Source: a bacterium
Lineage (GTDB): Bacteria > B130-G9
Direction: 5' to 3'
Length of the DNA: 17,664 bases
Assembly (NCBI GenBank): GCA_035527515.1
Contig: DATLAJ010000148.1
Location: 1-17,664 of the forward strand
Part shown: positions 6,975 through 12,956 of the stretch, piece after piece
Numbering within the stretch: the stretch's first letter is position 1
Layout: every line of letters starts with the position of its first letter
Translations under genes and position numbers: made by a program
The notes under the pieces: generated by a model
Databases searched by the model: none
Told to the model about the DNA's origin: nothing
The model's input: only the letters and a program-made list of their open reading frames with translations

Positions 6975-7252
6975 CCCAAAGGCTTCTTACGGGTCTGACT
7001 CAGGATTGTAAGCAATGCTGCGTTCATGCCATGGGGCGTGCGAAAGATGCGCCGCCGCTGCGATCTCCAACGTGCGATGAGCTGATGAGTCCCTCATCGC
7101 CCGGCACAAGCGCATTCTGGCTTCAGAAGGACATAGTAGGGGTGCTGCTTGGAGGTTGGGTCATAATTCGCTTTGTGTAGTATATTGTGAAAGGCCCTCA
7201 TCGTGGAATCATCAACCTCCGCAGCCAAGATTTGTGGGGCAAAAACAGTGGA

Positions 7253-7278
7253 GGGGGAAGGACTCGGGTCCTTCCCCC
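7253..7278. repeat. Perfect 11-bp inverted repeat with TCGG loop
   Basis: GGGGGAAGGAC (7253-7263), TCGG, GTCCTTCCCCC (7268-7278). This is a very stable hairpin on either strand. It has no adjacent T-run on the plus strand and a displaced TTTTT on the minus strand. Confidence 0.85.
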
Positions 7279-7346
7279 ATGTAGAAAGGAGGAGACAACT
7301 TTTGCCTCCCCCCCATAATCACAATGGAGGAGGAGATGTCTAATCG

Positions 7347-7382
7347 GCGATCGGTATGATCTGTGCTCATCATCCTGATCGC
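7347..7382. repeat. Imperfect palindrome, 14-nt arms
   Basis: GCGATC-GGT-ATGAT (7347-7360) faces ATCAT-CCT-GATCGC (7369-7382) across an 8-nt centre. Eleven of 14 positions pair. It could be the 5' stem of a minus-strand transcript or a two-fold operator for a dimeric repressor; the sequence alone does not decide. Confidence 0.7.
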
Positions 7383-7392
7383 TTTCAGTTAT

Positions 7393-7421
7393 AGTATTAC
7401 TGATTTTGTCATGGCTGTCAA
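7393..7421 (-). promoter_or_regulatory. Putative minus-strand sigma-70 promoter
   Basis: On the minus strand 7421-7416 is a perfect TTGACA; 17 nt further on is AATACT (7398-7393, 4 of 6 matches). It points away from lepB, towards the structured gap and mlaE about 500 nt away. Confidence 0.45.
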
Positions 7422-7561
7422 GTTTTTCACCAGCAGCCCCAAGCCCTCGGCCGGGCGGCGCCTGAAACTAATGGCCGGTTTGGGATGTTTTCTCTCAGGG
7501 ATTGGGCGGAAATGCAACGACGTGTGCAGGAAACTACAACAGAATGCTATTGAGGTGAGCG

Positions 7562-8299
7562 TTGAAAGCGAAAGACGGAACAGATAAGGCCCAGGGCGGC
7601 AGGTTAATGGGCCCCATCGCGCAGAGACTCCTGGAATACATAGAGGTCGGCGCCATAGCAATACTTCTGGCTTTTTTTCTCAGGACGTTCGTTGTAGAGG
7701 CGTTCATGATACCGACCGGCTCCATGGAGGACACTCTTCTTCGAGGCGATCACATTCTCGTCAACAGGATGATCTACAACACGAAGGGGCTGGGTCCGCT
7801 GGAGAAGATTCTGCCGGTCCGTGAACCCGAGCGCCACGACGTCATGGTTTTCAAGAACCCGCAAAACATGAAATTGGACTACATTAAGCGCATGGTGGGC
7901 ATGCCGGAGGACACAGTATCGTGCCGGTCGAAGCTGCTCTCGATCAACGGCAAGGAGGCGTCATATAGTTTTGAGCGGCACGCGAGCCCGTGGGTCATCC
8001 CGCGCCAGCGAAACGTGAGGGATAATTTCGGGCCGATCAAGGTGCCCCGCGACAACTACTTCATGATGGGAGACAATCGCGACAACAGTCTGGACTCGCG
8101 CTACTGGGGCACACTTGATGGGCGTCTGATAAAGGGGCAGGCTTTTCTGGTCTATTTCTCTTGGGCGCCGTTTAAGGATGTATTTGAGAACAAGGGCTAT
8201 GCTGAGAGGCCGCATTCTTTGGCTGAACTGTTATGGTTCAACATAACCCACCTTGGCGACCGGCTGCGCTTCCAGCGGTTCCTGCAGCTCATAAGGTAG
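7562..8299 (+). CDS. lepB: Signal peptidase I
   Basis: A 245-residue protein with one N-terminal membrane segment (about 28-45), then the S26 family boxes: IPTGSMEDTLLRGD with nucleophile Ser54, DYIKRMVGMPEDTV with general base Lys109, and MGDNRDNSLDSRYWG. It cleaves Sec/Tat signal peptides on the outer face of the cytoplasmic membrane. The start is TTG 7562, backed by GAGGTG at 7552-7557. ATG 7607 is possible (AGG 4 nt upstream) and would still keep the membrane segment. The C-terminal about 35 residues, after the last conserved box, are an extension ending LRFQRFLQLIR. The last 69 nt lie inside the 3' end of the convergent CapD-like gene. Confidence 0.95.
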   Translation: MKAKDGTDKAQGGRLMGPIAQRLLEYIEVGAIAILLAFFLRTFVVEAFMIPTGSMEDTLLRGDHILVNRMIYNTKGLGPLEKILPVREPERHDVMVFKNPQNMKLDYIKRMVGMPEDTVSCRSKLLSINGKEASYSFERHASPWVIPRQRNVRDNFGPIKVPRDNYFMMGDNRDNSLDSRYWGTLDGRLIKGQAFLVYFSWAPFKDVFENKGYAERPHSLAELLWFNITHLGDRLRFQRFLQLIR

Positions 8300-10159
8300 C
8301 GGGAAGGCGAGCTCATCGAGCCTTTCGGAGGGGGCGACCTGCGGGCTGAAGTCGGGGATGACTTCCCTGATTATCTCCACGATCTCCTTCTTGCTTCCCC
8401 AATGGATTGCCCACCAAAGCCTGTCCATGGCCGAATCGAGATTGACATCGACTGGCATTTTCGACGCGGCCACGTTGATCTTAGGGTGAAGCGTAACTCT
8501 GACTGCCTCGTCCTGAGACCAGAGGCTCTCCGAGAGCTTCTCCCCGTGTCTAAGCCCGGTGTATCTGATCTGGATTCTGCGCTGCCGCCGCGCAGAATGA
8601 AGGCTGATCAGGTCGTCGGCGAGCTCCTTGATCCTGATGGGTTTGCCCATGTCAAGGACAAGCACCTCGCCGTTTTTGGCCAGCACAGTCGCCTGCGTTA
8701 TGAGCTGAACCGCCTCGTATATGGTCATGAAGTAACGTCTTGCCTCGGGATGAGTTACCGTGACAGGCCCGCCGTTTCTTATCTGCTCCTCGAATATCGG
8801 GACCACGCTCCCCTGGCTGCCCAGAACATTCCCGAACCTTACAGCAACGAAGCGGCCCTTCTCGCCCACGCCAAACTTCCGCGTCAGTATCTCGCACAGT
8901 CTTTTCGAGGCGCCCATGAAGTTCACGGGCTCAACCGCCTTGTCGCTTGAGATCAGCACGAAGTTCTGGACGCCGAGTCTCTTGGCCTCGCGCAGCAGAT
9001 TGAGCGTTCCAAACACGTTGTTCCTAATCGCGCGCCTGTAGTTGACGTCCATCAACGGCGCGTGTTTGTGCGCCGCGGCGTGGAAGACCATGTCAGGCCT
9101 CTGCCGTGCGAACAACGCCTTTATCGCCGGGGTGTTGCATATATCCTCAACTACGGGGCAGATGGCACAGGACAGGTGCTTGCCCACGAGCTCGCGATGC
9201 AGGTTGAAGACCGCCGTCTCGTCGATGTCCAATAATATCAGTTTCTCCGGGCGGTAGCTTCCTATCTGGCGAGCTAGCTCCGAGCCGATCGACCCGCCGG
9301 CCCCTGTTATCAACACCCGCTTGCAGAAGAGGCTCTTCTTTACCGTGGTGAGGTCAATTTCCACCGGCGCCCTGTGCAGCAGGTCCTCCACACGAACAGG
9401 GCGGATCTGTTCCAACTGCACAGTCCCATCGATTATCTCCTTCAGGGCCGGGACAATCTGGACATCAACGTCGAAACTGCGACAGCAATCGACGATGCCC
9501 CTTATCCTGTCGCCGGACGTCGATGGAATGGCGATGATGATGTGGCCGACTCGCTCCCGCTCTATCACTTCCGGGATCGCATGCCTATCACCCATCACCC
9601 GCAGGCCCCTCACGCGCATGCCGATCTTATCCAGGTCGTCATCGATAAAGCCCACGACCCTAAGCCCCAGTTCCGGGTGCTTGAATATCTCCTCGCAGAC
9701 CATCTCACCCGCCTCGCCCGCGCCTACGATAAGTGTAGCAGTTGCGCTCACTCTCTTTGAAGACTTCCCATTGCGCAGAGAGACGACAAGTCTGAAGAGC
9801 GCAAGGACAAAAATGAGGAACAGAGTGTCAACGATGCCGAGCCTCAACGCGAACGTGTCCCTCAAGGTCACAAAGAACGAAGTGTAGAATAGCAGCGAAC
9901 CGAACATCACAGCATTGCCCAAACGCTGCACATCCCGAAGCGTGAAAACGCTCCACCTCTGCCGCTCCACGCCCATGATCGCGAACGAGGCGGCGCGAAC
10001 GAGGAGCACACCTCCCAACAGCGGCAGGAACTTACTCCACACGAGCCGGAAGCTCGCGTCCGGAACAACAAGCAGCACCGAGATGGAGAAACTCACCGCT
10101 GCCAGGCAAAGATCGGCAATGAACTTCGCGATCGCTCTCGACATATTCGACGAGTTCAC
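8231..10159 (-). CDS. FlaA1/CapD-type membrane nucleotide-sugar 4,6-dehydratase/epimerase
   Basis: A 642-residue protein with the full long-form architecture. Four hydrophobic segments lie in the first about 125 residues. A CoA-binding-like Rossmann domain starts at LIVGAGEAGE (143-152), and the catalytic extended SDR domain at LITGAGGSIGSE (283-294), with HAAAHKH (360-366), SSDKAVEP (404-411) and MGASKR (415-420). Relatives (WbpM, PglF, CapD) convert UDP-GlcNAc to 4-keto-6-deoxy sugars, or epimerise it, for O-antigen, capsule or glycoprotein glycans. The SDK/MxxxK set here is the dehydratase-type arrangement, so dehydratase is favoured, but product stereochemistry cannot be read from sequence. 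GTG 10159 has AGGGG 8 nt upstream; ATG 10144 is the alternative. Its 3' end overlaps lepB antisense by 69 nt. Confidence 0.93.
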   Translation of the reverse strand: MNSSNMSRAIAKFIADLCLAAVSFSISVLLVVPDASFRLVWSKFLPLLGGVLLVRAASFAIMGVERQRWSVFTLRDVQRLGNAVMFGSLLFYTSFFVTLRDTFALRLGIVDTLFLIFVLALFRLVVSLRNGKSSKRVSATATLIVGAGEAGEMVCEEIFKHPELGLRVVGFIDDDLDKIGMRVRGLRVMGDRHAIPEVIERERVGHIIIAIPSTSGDRIRGIVDCCRSFDVDVQIVPALKEIIDGTVQLEQIRPVRVEDLLHRAPVEIDLTTVKKSLFCKRVLITGAGGSIGSELARQIGSYRPEKLILLDIDETAVFNLHRELVGKHLSCAICPVVEDICNTPAIKALFARQRPDMVFHAAAHKHAPLMDVNYRRAIRNNVFGTLNLLREAKRLGVQNFVLISSDKAVEPVNFMGASKRLCEILTRKFGVGEKGRFVAVRFGNVLGSQGSVVPIFEEQIRNGGPVTVTHPEARRYFMTIYEAVQLITQATVLAKNGEVLVLDMGKPIRIKELADDLISLHSARRQRRIQIRYTGLRHGEKLSESLWSQDEAVRVTLHPKINVAASKMPVDVNLDSAMDRLWWAIHWGSKKEIVEIIREVIPDFSPQVAPSERLDELAFPLPYELQEPLEAQPVAKVGYVEP

Positions 10160-10390
10160 TAAGAAGGCCCCTTTTGCAAAGCGTCACCAAGTATTCGACT
10201 GCGCACGCGCGGCTACAGCAATTCTCTAATCGGAAATCCTACTTCCCGGCTTTAGCGGATGTGTGGCGAGCCTGCACTGAAAAGGGCCGGGCGCCGCACA
10301 GAAAAAGAGCGCCCCAAGACTGCGATTGCGAGCCCAGGTCCGTCCATGCCGACTGCTTTTTCGCGCGCTCTTGCCCCCTCGGGCCAAGAT

Positions 10391-10513
10391 AGGTTCAAGG
10401 TCAATCTTATTCTCCGTAAGAAGCAGGTGAGACTCTAGCCTGTGGGCAGAGTTCTGTGGTCACCTCGACCGCGTTCAAAGCGGTTATGTAAATGGCTCTA
10501 GAAGATTGAACCT
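10391..10513. repeat. Nested inverted repeats, possible branched RNA or remnant element
   Basis: Outer arms AGGTTCAA (10391-10398) and TTGAACCT (10506-10513) are exact complements. After a 6-nt bulge the pairing resumes with TCTT/AAGA (10405-10408, 10502-10505). Inside are two hairpins: ACTCT(a)GCC-TGTG-GGCAGAGT (10432-10452) and ACCGC-GTTCAAA-GCGGT (10468-10484). Together they could fold as a multi-branched structure of about 123 nt. No RNA family was recognised. Confidence 0.5.
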
Positions 10514-10689
10514 CTGAAAACCGAGATTGTGCTTCAAATGCCCAAGATTGTGCTCGACGAGCCTCCGCCGCAACAGCCGACGTTAATATTCAGGCTCGAC
10601 AACCCTCTGACGATGCTGAAACAGCCACGGATAATCAGCGATACGCTCCAGCTGATGACCTGCCTCGCTCCGTCGGCGTCCAGCAGGTC

Positions 10690-10705
10690 GAGGTCTTTTG
10701 ACCTC
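10690..10705. repeat. Short hairpin 3' of the YgiT-like gene
   Basis: GAGGTC-TTTT-GACCTC is a perfect 6-bp stem, 38 nt beyond the zinc-finger gene stop on the minus strand. There is no T-run after it on that strand, so terminator function is only possible. Confidence 0.4.
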
Positions 10706-10743
10706 CCGCCCGCTAGTTCCACAAAGGTGTTTGACAGCACCGG

Positions 10744-10965
10744 TCAAGCGGCGAAGTGAACGACCTCAAGCTCTAGCGTCTCGTCAACGGAGGCCAGTAT
10801 CTTATCAACCTTCTCCATGATGGGGTCTTCCAGGACGAACTCCTGGCATCTTGTGCAAGATTGAACCGGAAGCTCCTTGATGATGACAATCGCGGATTGC
10901 CCCACCTTGAATGGAAGGTCAGTCTTGGTGCTGACCATCTCAGACCCACAAACAGTGCATCTCAC
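10744..10965 (-). CDS. YgiT-type zinc-finger protein, probable antitoxin
   Basis: A 73-residue protein with two Cys pairs: C3-x2-C6 at the very N-terminus and C37-x2-C40, separated by beta-rich sequence (KTDLPFKVGQSAIVIIKELPV). A helix EDPIMEKVDKILASVDETLE follows. This is the N-terminal zinc domain of MqsA/YgiT-like antitoxins, without the helix-turn-helix DNA-binding domain of full MqsA. GTG 10965 overlaps the DUF4258 stop as GTGA, and a strong AAGGAGG lies 8 nt upstream inside the DUF4258 gene. High, coupled translation of the second gene fits an antitoxin. The partner identity supports a toxin-antitoxin role; no activity is known from sequence. Confidence 0.8.
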   Translation of the reverse strand: MRCTVCGSEMVSTKTDLPFKVGQSAIVIIKELPVQSCTRCQEFVLEDPIMEKVDKILASVDETLELEVVHFAA

Positions 10966-11303
10966 CGTGATTTCCTCCTTATCTTAAAAGAAGGCTCCCA
11001 CTCATGCGGGCCCGGCTCATAAGCGGTAACGATGCGGACATTATCGCCGGACACATCGACAGCCACGACGACGTGGATCGCCTTTTCCTCACGTTGAGCA
11101 AAAAGCAAGTAACACGGTAGAAACCTGTCTTGCGGATATGCTTCGATGATCTCCATGGATTCTGTCGAAGCAATAATATCCTCTCGCGTGACGCGACGCT
11201 TCTCTAGCCGCATATTAACATGGTATGTCCACATGATCTGCCGTTGCCGAAAGCACCTCTTTATGAACTCCAGAACACCCTCATTTGCTGATTCCCCTGC
11301 CAT
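10962..11303 (-). CDS. DUF4258 protein, probable toxin partner of the zinc-finger protein
   Basis: A 113-residue protein if begun at ATG 11303. An N-terminal helix (VLEFIKRCFRQRQ) leads into the DUF4258 core: TYHVNMRLEKRRVTREDI with His28, then the strand-turn EIIEAYPQDRFLPCYLLFA, AIHVVVAVD, VRIVTAYEPGPHEWEPSF and a basic tail RRKSR. DUF4258 proteins often sit beside YgiT-type zinc-finger genes and are regarded as RelE-like toxin candidates; RNase activity is unproven here. A TTG at 11342 would lengthen it, but that TTG is the first part of the TTGACA -35 box, so it is unlikely to be the start. The promoter places the message start 3-6 nt before ATG 11303, making translation nearly leaderless. 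ATG 11234 would remove the family's N-terminal helix. Confidence 0.78.
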   Translation of the reverse strand: MAGESANEGVLEFIKRCFRQRQIMWTYHVNMRLEKRRVTREDIIASTESMEIIEAYPQDRFLPCYLLFAQREEKAIHVVVAVDVSGDNVRIVTAYEPGPHEWEPSFKIRRKSR

Positions 11304-11313
11304 GCTTTGAAAG

Positions 11314-11342
11314 AATATGAATGCTGGACACAATCTTGTCAA
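11314..11342 (-). promoter_or_regulatory. Sigma-70 promoter of the DUF4258/YgiT pair
   Basis: Minus strand: perfect TTGACA (11342-11337), 17-nt spacer, CATATT (11319-11314, 4 of 6 matches). The predicted start near 11307 is only about 4 nt before ATG 11303. Confidence 0.55.
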
Positions 11343-11366
11343 TAACGAGCGCTGGTCGCCTTCGGG

Positions 11367-11459
11367 TCAGGACTCCTCAAGATTCACCGGCTCCTGCATC
11401 ATCCGCACGGCGTCTCGCAGGTTGTCCCGCGCCTCCTCCAGCGTCTCGCCCTGCGTCAG
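11367..11459 (-). pseudogene. HicB-like antitoxin C-terminal remnant
   Basis: Reading leftwards from 11459 the frame gives LTQGETLEEARDNLRDAV and then RMMQEPVNLEES before the TGA at 11369-11367. The TQGETLEEARxNLR-x-A pattern is the characteristic C-terminal helix entry of HicB-fold antitoxins. The N-terminal beta-hairpin half of HicB is absent, replaced by helicase-like sequence in another frame. No hicA is nearby. It is a fragment, probably not made. Confidence 0.55.
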
Positions 11460-11470
11460 GGTATCCGCCC

Positions 11471-11637
11471 CACCTTCGCCGCCGCTGCGATGTAACAGAT
11501 GTGGTGGCTGTTGAGGCTTGTCGAGGCTTCATCTAACGGCCTGAGCTGGTCGGCCCGAACCCGAACGACAGCGTCCTGCTCAGGCAGCCACACGCGACAG
11601 ACCGTCTCTCCCCACGACGTCTCCGCCTCGATCACCC
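11471..11637 (-). pseudogene. Remnant of the N-terminus of a SNF2-type helicase
   Basis: From about 11637 leftwards one frame reads VIEAETSWGETVCRVWLPE, then QDAVVRVRADQLRPLDEA and HHICYIAAAAKV. This resembles, from memory, the N-terminal accessory segment of large SNF2-family helicases associated with DISARM-type and related loci (pattern CRVWLP-x2-D-x-VVRV-x-A-x2-L-x-PL, then YIAAAA). The frame breaks at 11470: skipping two extra G bases restores ADTLTQ, the expected continuation. The sequence then runs into the HicB-like tail. No ATPase motor motifs follow. There is no start codon with a ribosome site; the fragment begins just after the AlbA_2 gene stop. Confidence 0.5.
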
Positions 11638-11693
11638 GACAGACCTGACGGTGGTCCGGTGCTGTAAAGCAAGTCGCCGGACTACGGAATCAC

Positions 11694-12956
11694 TCAGATA
11701 GCATCCTCCTCTTTCCTCAGCATCGGGGCCGAATAAATCGTCAAGAGCAGTTCGGCATCATCAATCAGGCAATAGATGGGCTCCCGTCCCGAAAGCCGCC
11801 GGCTTTCTTCCAGAATGATGGGTACACCATCGCCTCGTTTCTCCATCAAGAAGCGGCGCTTTAGCTGCCCTGACGGGTCCTCTATCGGACACTTCGCGAG
11901 TAGCGTCGTAATAAGCTCGTTCCGGGTTGATTGGCGCAGCGCCATGCTTTCGATCGTCACGGTGTTGGGAAGCGTTCCCGGTGAGTAGAGCTCAAGACGA
12001 TCGTCGAACATGAACAATCTGATCTTCGATCCATAGACAGAGTAATCGCGATGAGCGACGGCGTTCACGACCCCTTCGAATATCGCCCTAATGCTAAATT
12101 GTGGTGTCTCAATTCGCTCCGGCTCTTTTCGCGCCCTTACTGTCATGTTTCTGCCCACAAAAGCGAGAGCCGTCTTTACCTGCTTGTCTAGTGGTCCCGT
12201 GATTTCCGATGCATCCATCTGATAGTTCGAGTCCTGCCGTATCCCGCGGTAACGGACGGCCTGAATGAATGCCCCTGGGTGCCATTTTTCAGGGTGACTC
12301 GCGCACATCAGAACGCCCGCAACACTTGCGCGATCATGACCTGAGTCATCCGTGGTAAGAAGTCGCAGTTTCCGTAGCGTAACGGCCTCTTCGTCAGGTG
12401 TCGTGCCTAAGAATCGTTGTCGAAGCTCTGCGTTCAGATCGCTGAGCGTGGTTTCAGGAACGGACCGCTCCTCGAAACGAATGATACTGGCCTGACTTCT
12501 CTGTTGAGAGAGACGGAAAAGGAGATCGGTCGGGAGTTCTCGCTTCGAGCTCCCTTGTCTATGGAAGTAACCACCGGGGCCCTTATGCACAAATAAGCTG
12601 CGCGGAATCTCCACCTTGAGAATGGCCCTGAGCGTTCCCATGCTGTCGGGCAGCTCCATGCGGAATGCGCTAAATACGACTGGAGGTTTGATCGTATCAT
12701 TACAAATCTCTGATATGAATCTCTCGAGGAGGTCCAGTCGTTCCAAGGGGATGCCAAGGATCTCCTTGGACTTGTCATCCACGCCGAGGACTAACACGCC
12801 ATCCGCTGTGTTCGCCATGGCTGCAATCTCGTCCGCTAGGTCATCCCGTTTTGGACCTCTGATTTTCCCGCCCTGGAATTGAACAGTCTTGTACTCCAGG
12901 GAAGTATCCTCGCCGAGGCGAATCTTCCGCAGTAGCTCTTCCGGGCTGTCAAACAT
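11694..12956 (-). CDS. Schlafen-type AlbA_2 domain + GHKL-like domain protein, partner of the PHP-SMC ATPase
   Basis: A 420-residue protein. The N-terminal AlbA_2/Schlafen domain shows G15-E16-D-T-S-L-E21-Y-K23, DDLADEIAAMANTADG and VLVLGVDDKSKEILG with Asp60. E16, E21 and D60 match in spacing the three carboxylates of the vertebrate Schlafen nuclease core (E-x4-E, then D about 38 residues on). A middle region links to a GHKL-like fold: the N-box EGVVNAVAHRDY, FDDRLELYSPGTLP, then the glycine turn EKRGDGVPIILEES. It ends without the winged helix many relatives carry. ATG 12956 lies inside the last codons of the ATPase gene (8-nt overlap) with GAGG 6 nt upstream. It is the last gene of the operon; the helicase/HicB debris begins right after its stop. 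Nuclease function is an inference. Confidence 0.87.
   Translation of the reverse strand: MFDSPEELLRKIRLGEDTSLEYKTVQFQGGKIRGPKRDDLADEIAAMANTADGVLVLGVDDKSKEILGIPLERLDLLERFISEICNDTIKPPVVFSAFRMELPDSMGTLRAILKVEIPRSLFVHKGPGGYFHRQGSSKRELPTDLLFRLSQQRSQASIIRFEERSVPETTLSDLNAELRQRFLGTTPDEEAVTLRKLRLLTTDDSGHDRASVAGVLMCASHPEKWHPGAFIQAVRYRGIRQDSNYQMDASEITGPLDKQVKTALAFVGRNMTVRARKEPERIETPQFSIRAIFEGVVNAVAHRDYSVYGSKIRLFMFDDRLELYSPGTLPNTVTIESMALRQSTRNELITTLLAKCPIEDPSGQLKRRFLMEKRGDGVPIILEESRRLSGREPIYCLIDDAELLLTIYSAPMLRKEEDAI

Larger units (their letters stand above)
7241..7386 (-). ncRNA. Candidate small RNA (about 145 nt) between mlaE and lepB
   Basis: The proposed transcript starts near 7386, downstream of a TTGACA promoter. 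Its first element is the stem-loop 7382-7347. It then carries two CU-rich segments, CTCCTCCTCC (7335-7326) and CTCCTCC (7294-7288), complementary to Shine-Dalgarno sequences. It ends after the 11-bp stem 7278-7253, with a TTTTT run at 7245-7241. The U-run lies 7 nt beyond the stem, which is too far for a standard intrinsic terminator. An alternative is a long structured mlaE leader. No known RNA family was recognised. Confidence 0.25.
6897..7561. other. 665-nt gene-free region between divergent mlaE and lepB
   Basis: No ORF here has a recognisable protein; the short frames overlapping 7363-7661 encode nothing I can place. The stretch holds inverted repeats at 7084-7098 (GATGAG/CTCATC, 3-nt loop), 7253-7278 and 7347-7382, two purine-rich ribosome-site-like tracts (7285-7294, 7326-7335) and putative minus-strand promoters. 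It is long for a promoter region in this compact window. Confidence 0.7.
10160..10743. other. 584-nt gene-free region upstream of the CapD-like gene
   Basis: No convincing protein. The short frames at 10529-10759 (plus) and 10534-10740 (minus) lack a family match, a ribosome site and codon-like structure. The region holds nested inverted repeats at 10391-10513, a direct repeat AGATTGTGCT at 10524-10533 and 10545-10554, and a hairpin at 10690-10705. It may contain the CapD-like gene's promoter, but no clear -35/-10 pair was found. Confidence 0.65.

Noticed and set aside
7082-7098. CTGATGAG reminiscent of a hammerhead ribozyme core
   Set aside because: The second core half (CGAAAC) and the cleavage-site strand are missing; it is just part of a GATGAG/CTCATC hairpin.
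7363-7661. Short frames on both strands upstream of lepB
   Set aside because: They overlap each other and lepB; one covers the putative promoter. No domain is seen.
8402-8950. 182-codon plus-strand frame
   Set aside because: Antisense to the CapD-like catalytic domain, which has clear SDR motifs.
10468-10484. 5-bp stem with 7-nt GTTCAAA loop resembling a tRNA T-arm
   Set aside because: The loop is offset by one base from TTCRANY and no acceptor, D or anticodon arms can be drawn around it.
10529-10759. Plus-strand 76-codon and minus-strand 68-codon frames in the gap before the YgiT-like gene
   Set aside because: No ribosome site, no family resemblance, low-complexity ends; they probably reflect chance openness.
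11340-11342. TTG as start of a 126-residue DUF4258 protein
   Set aside because: The TTG belongs to a perfect TTGACA -35 box with a matching -10, so it would lie outside the message.
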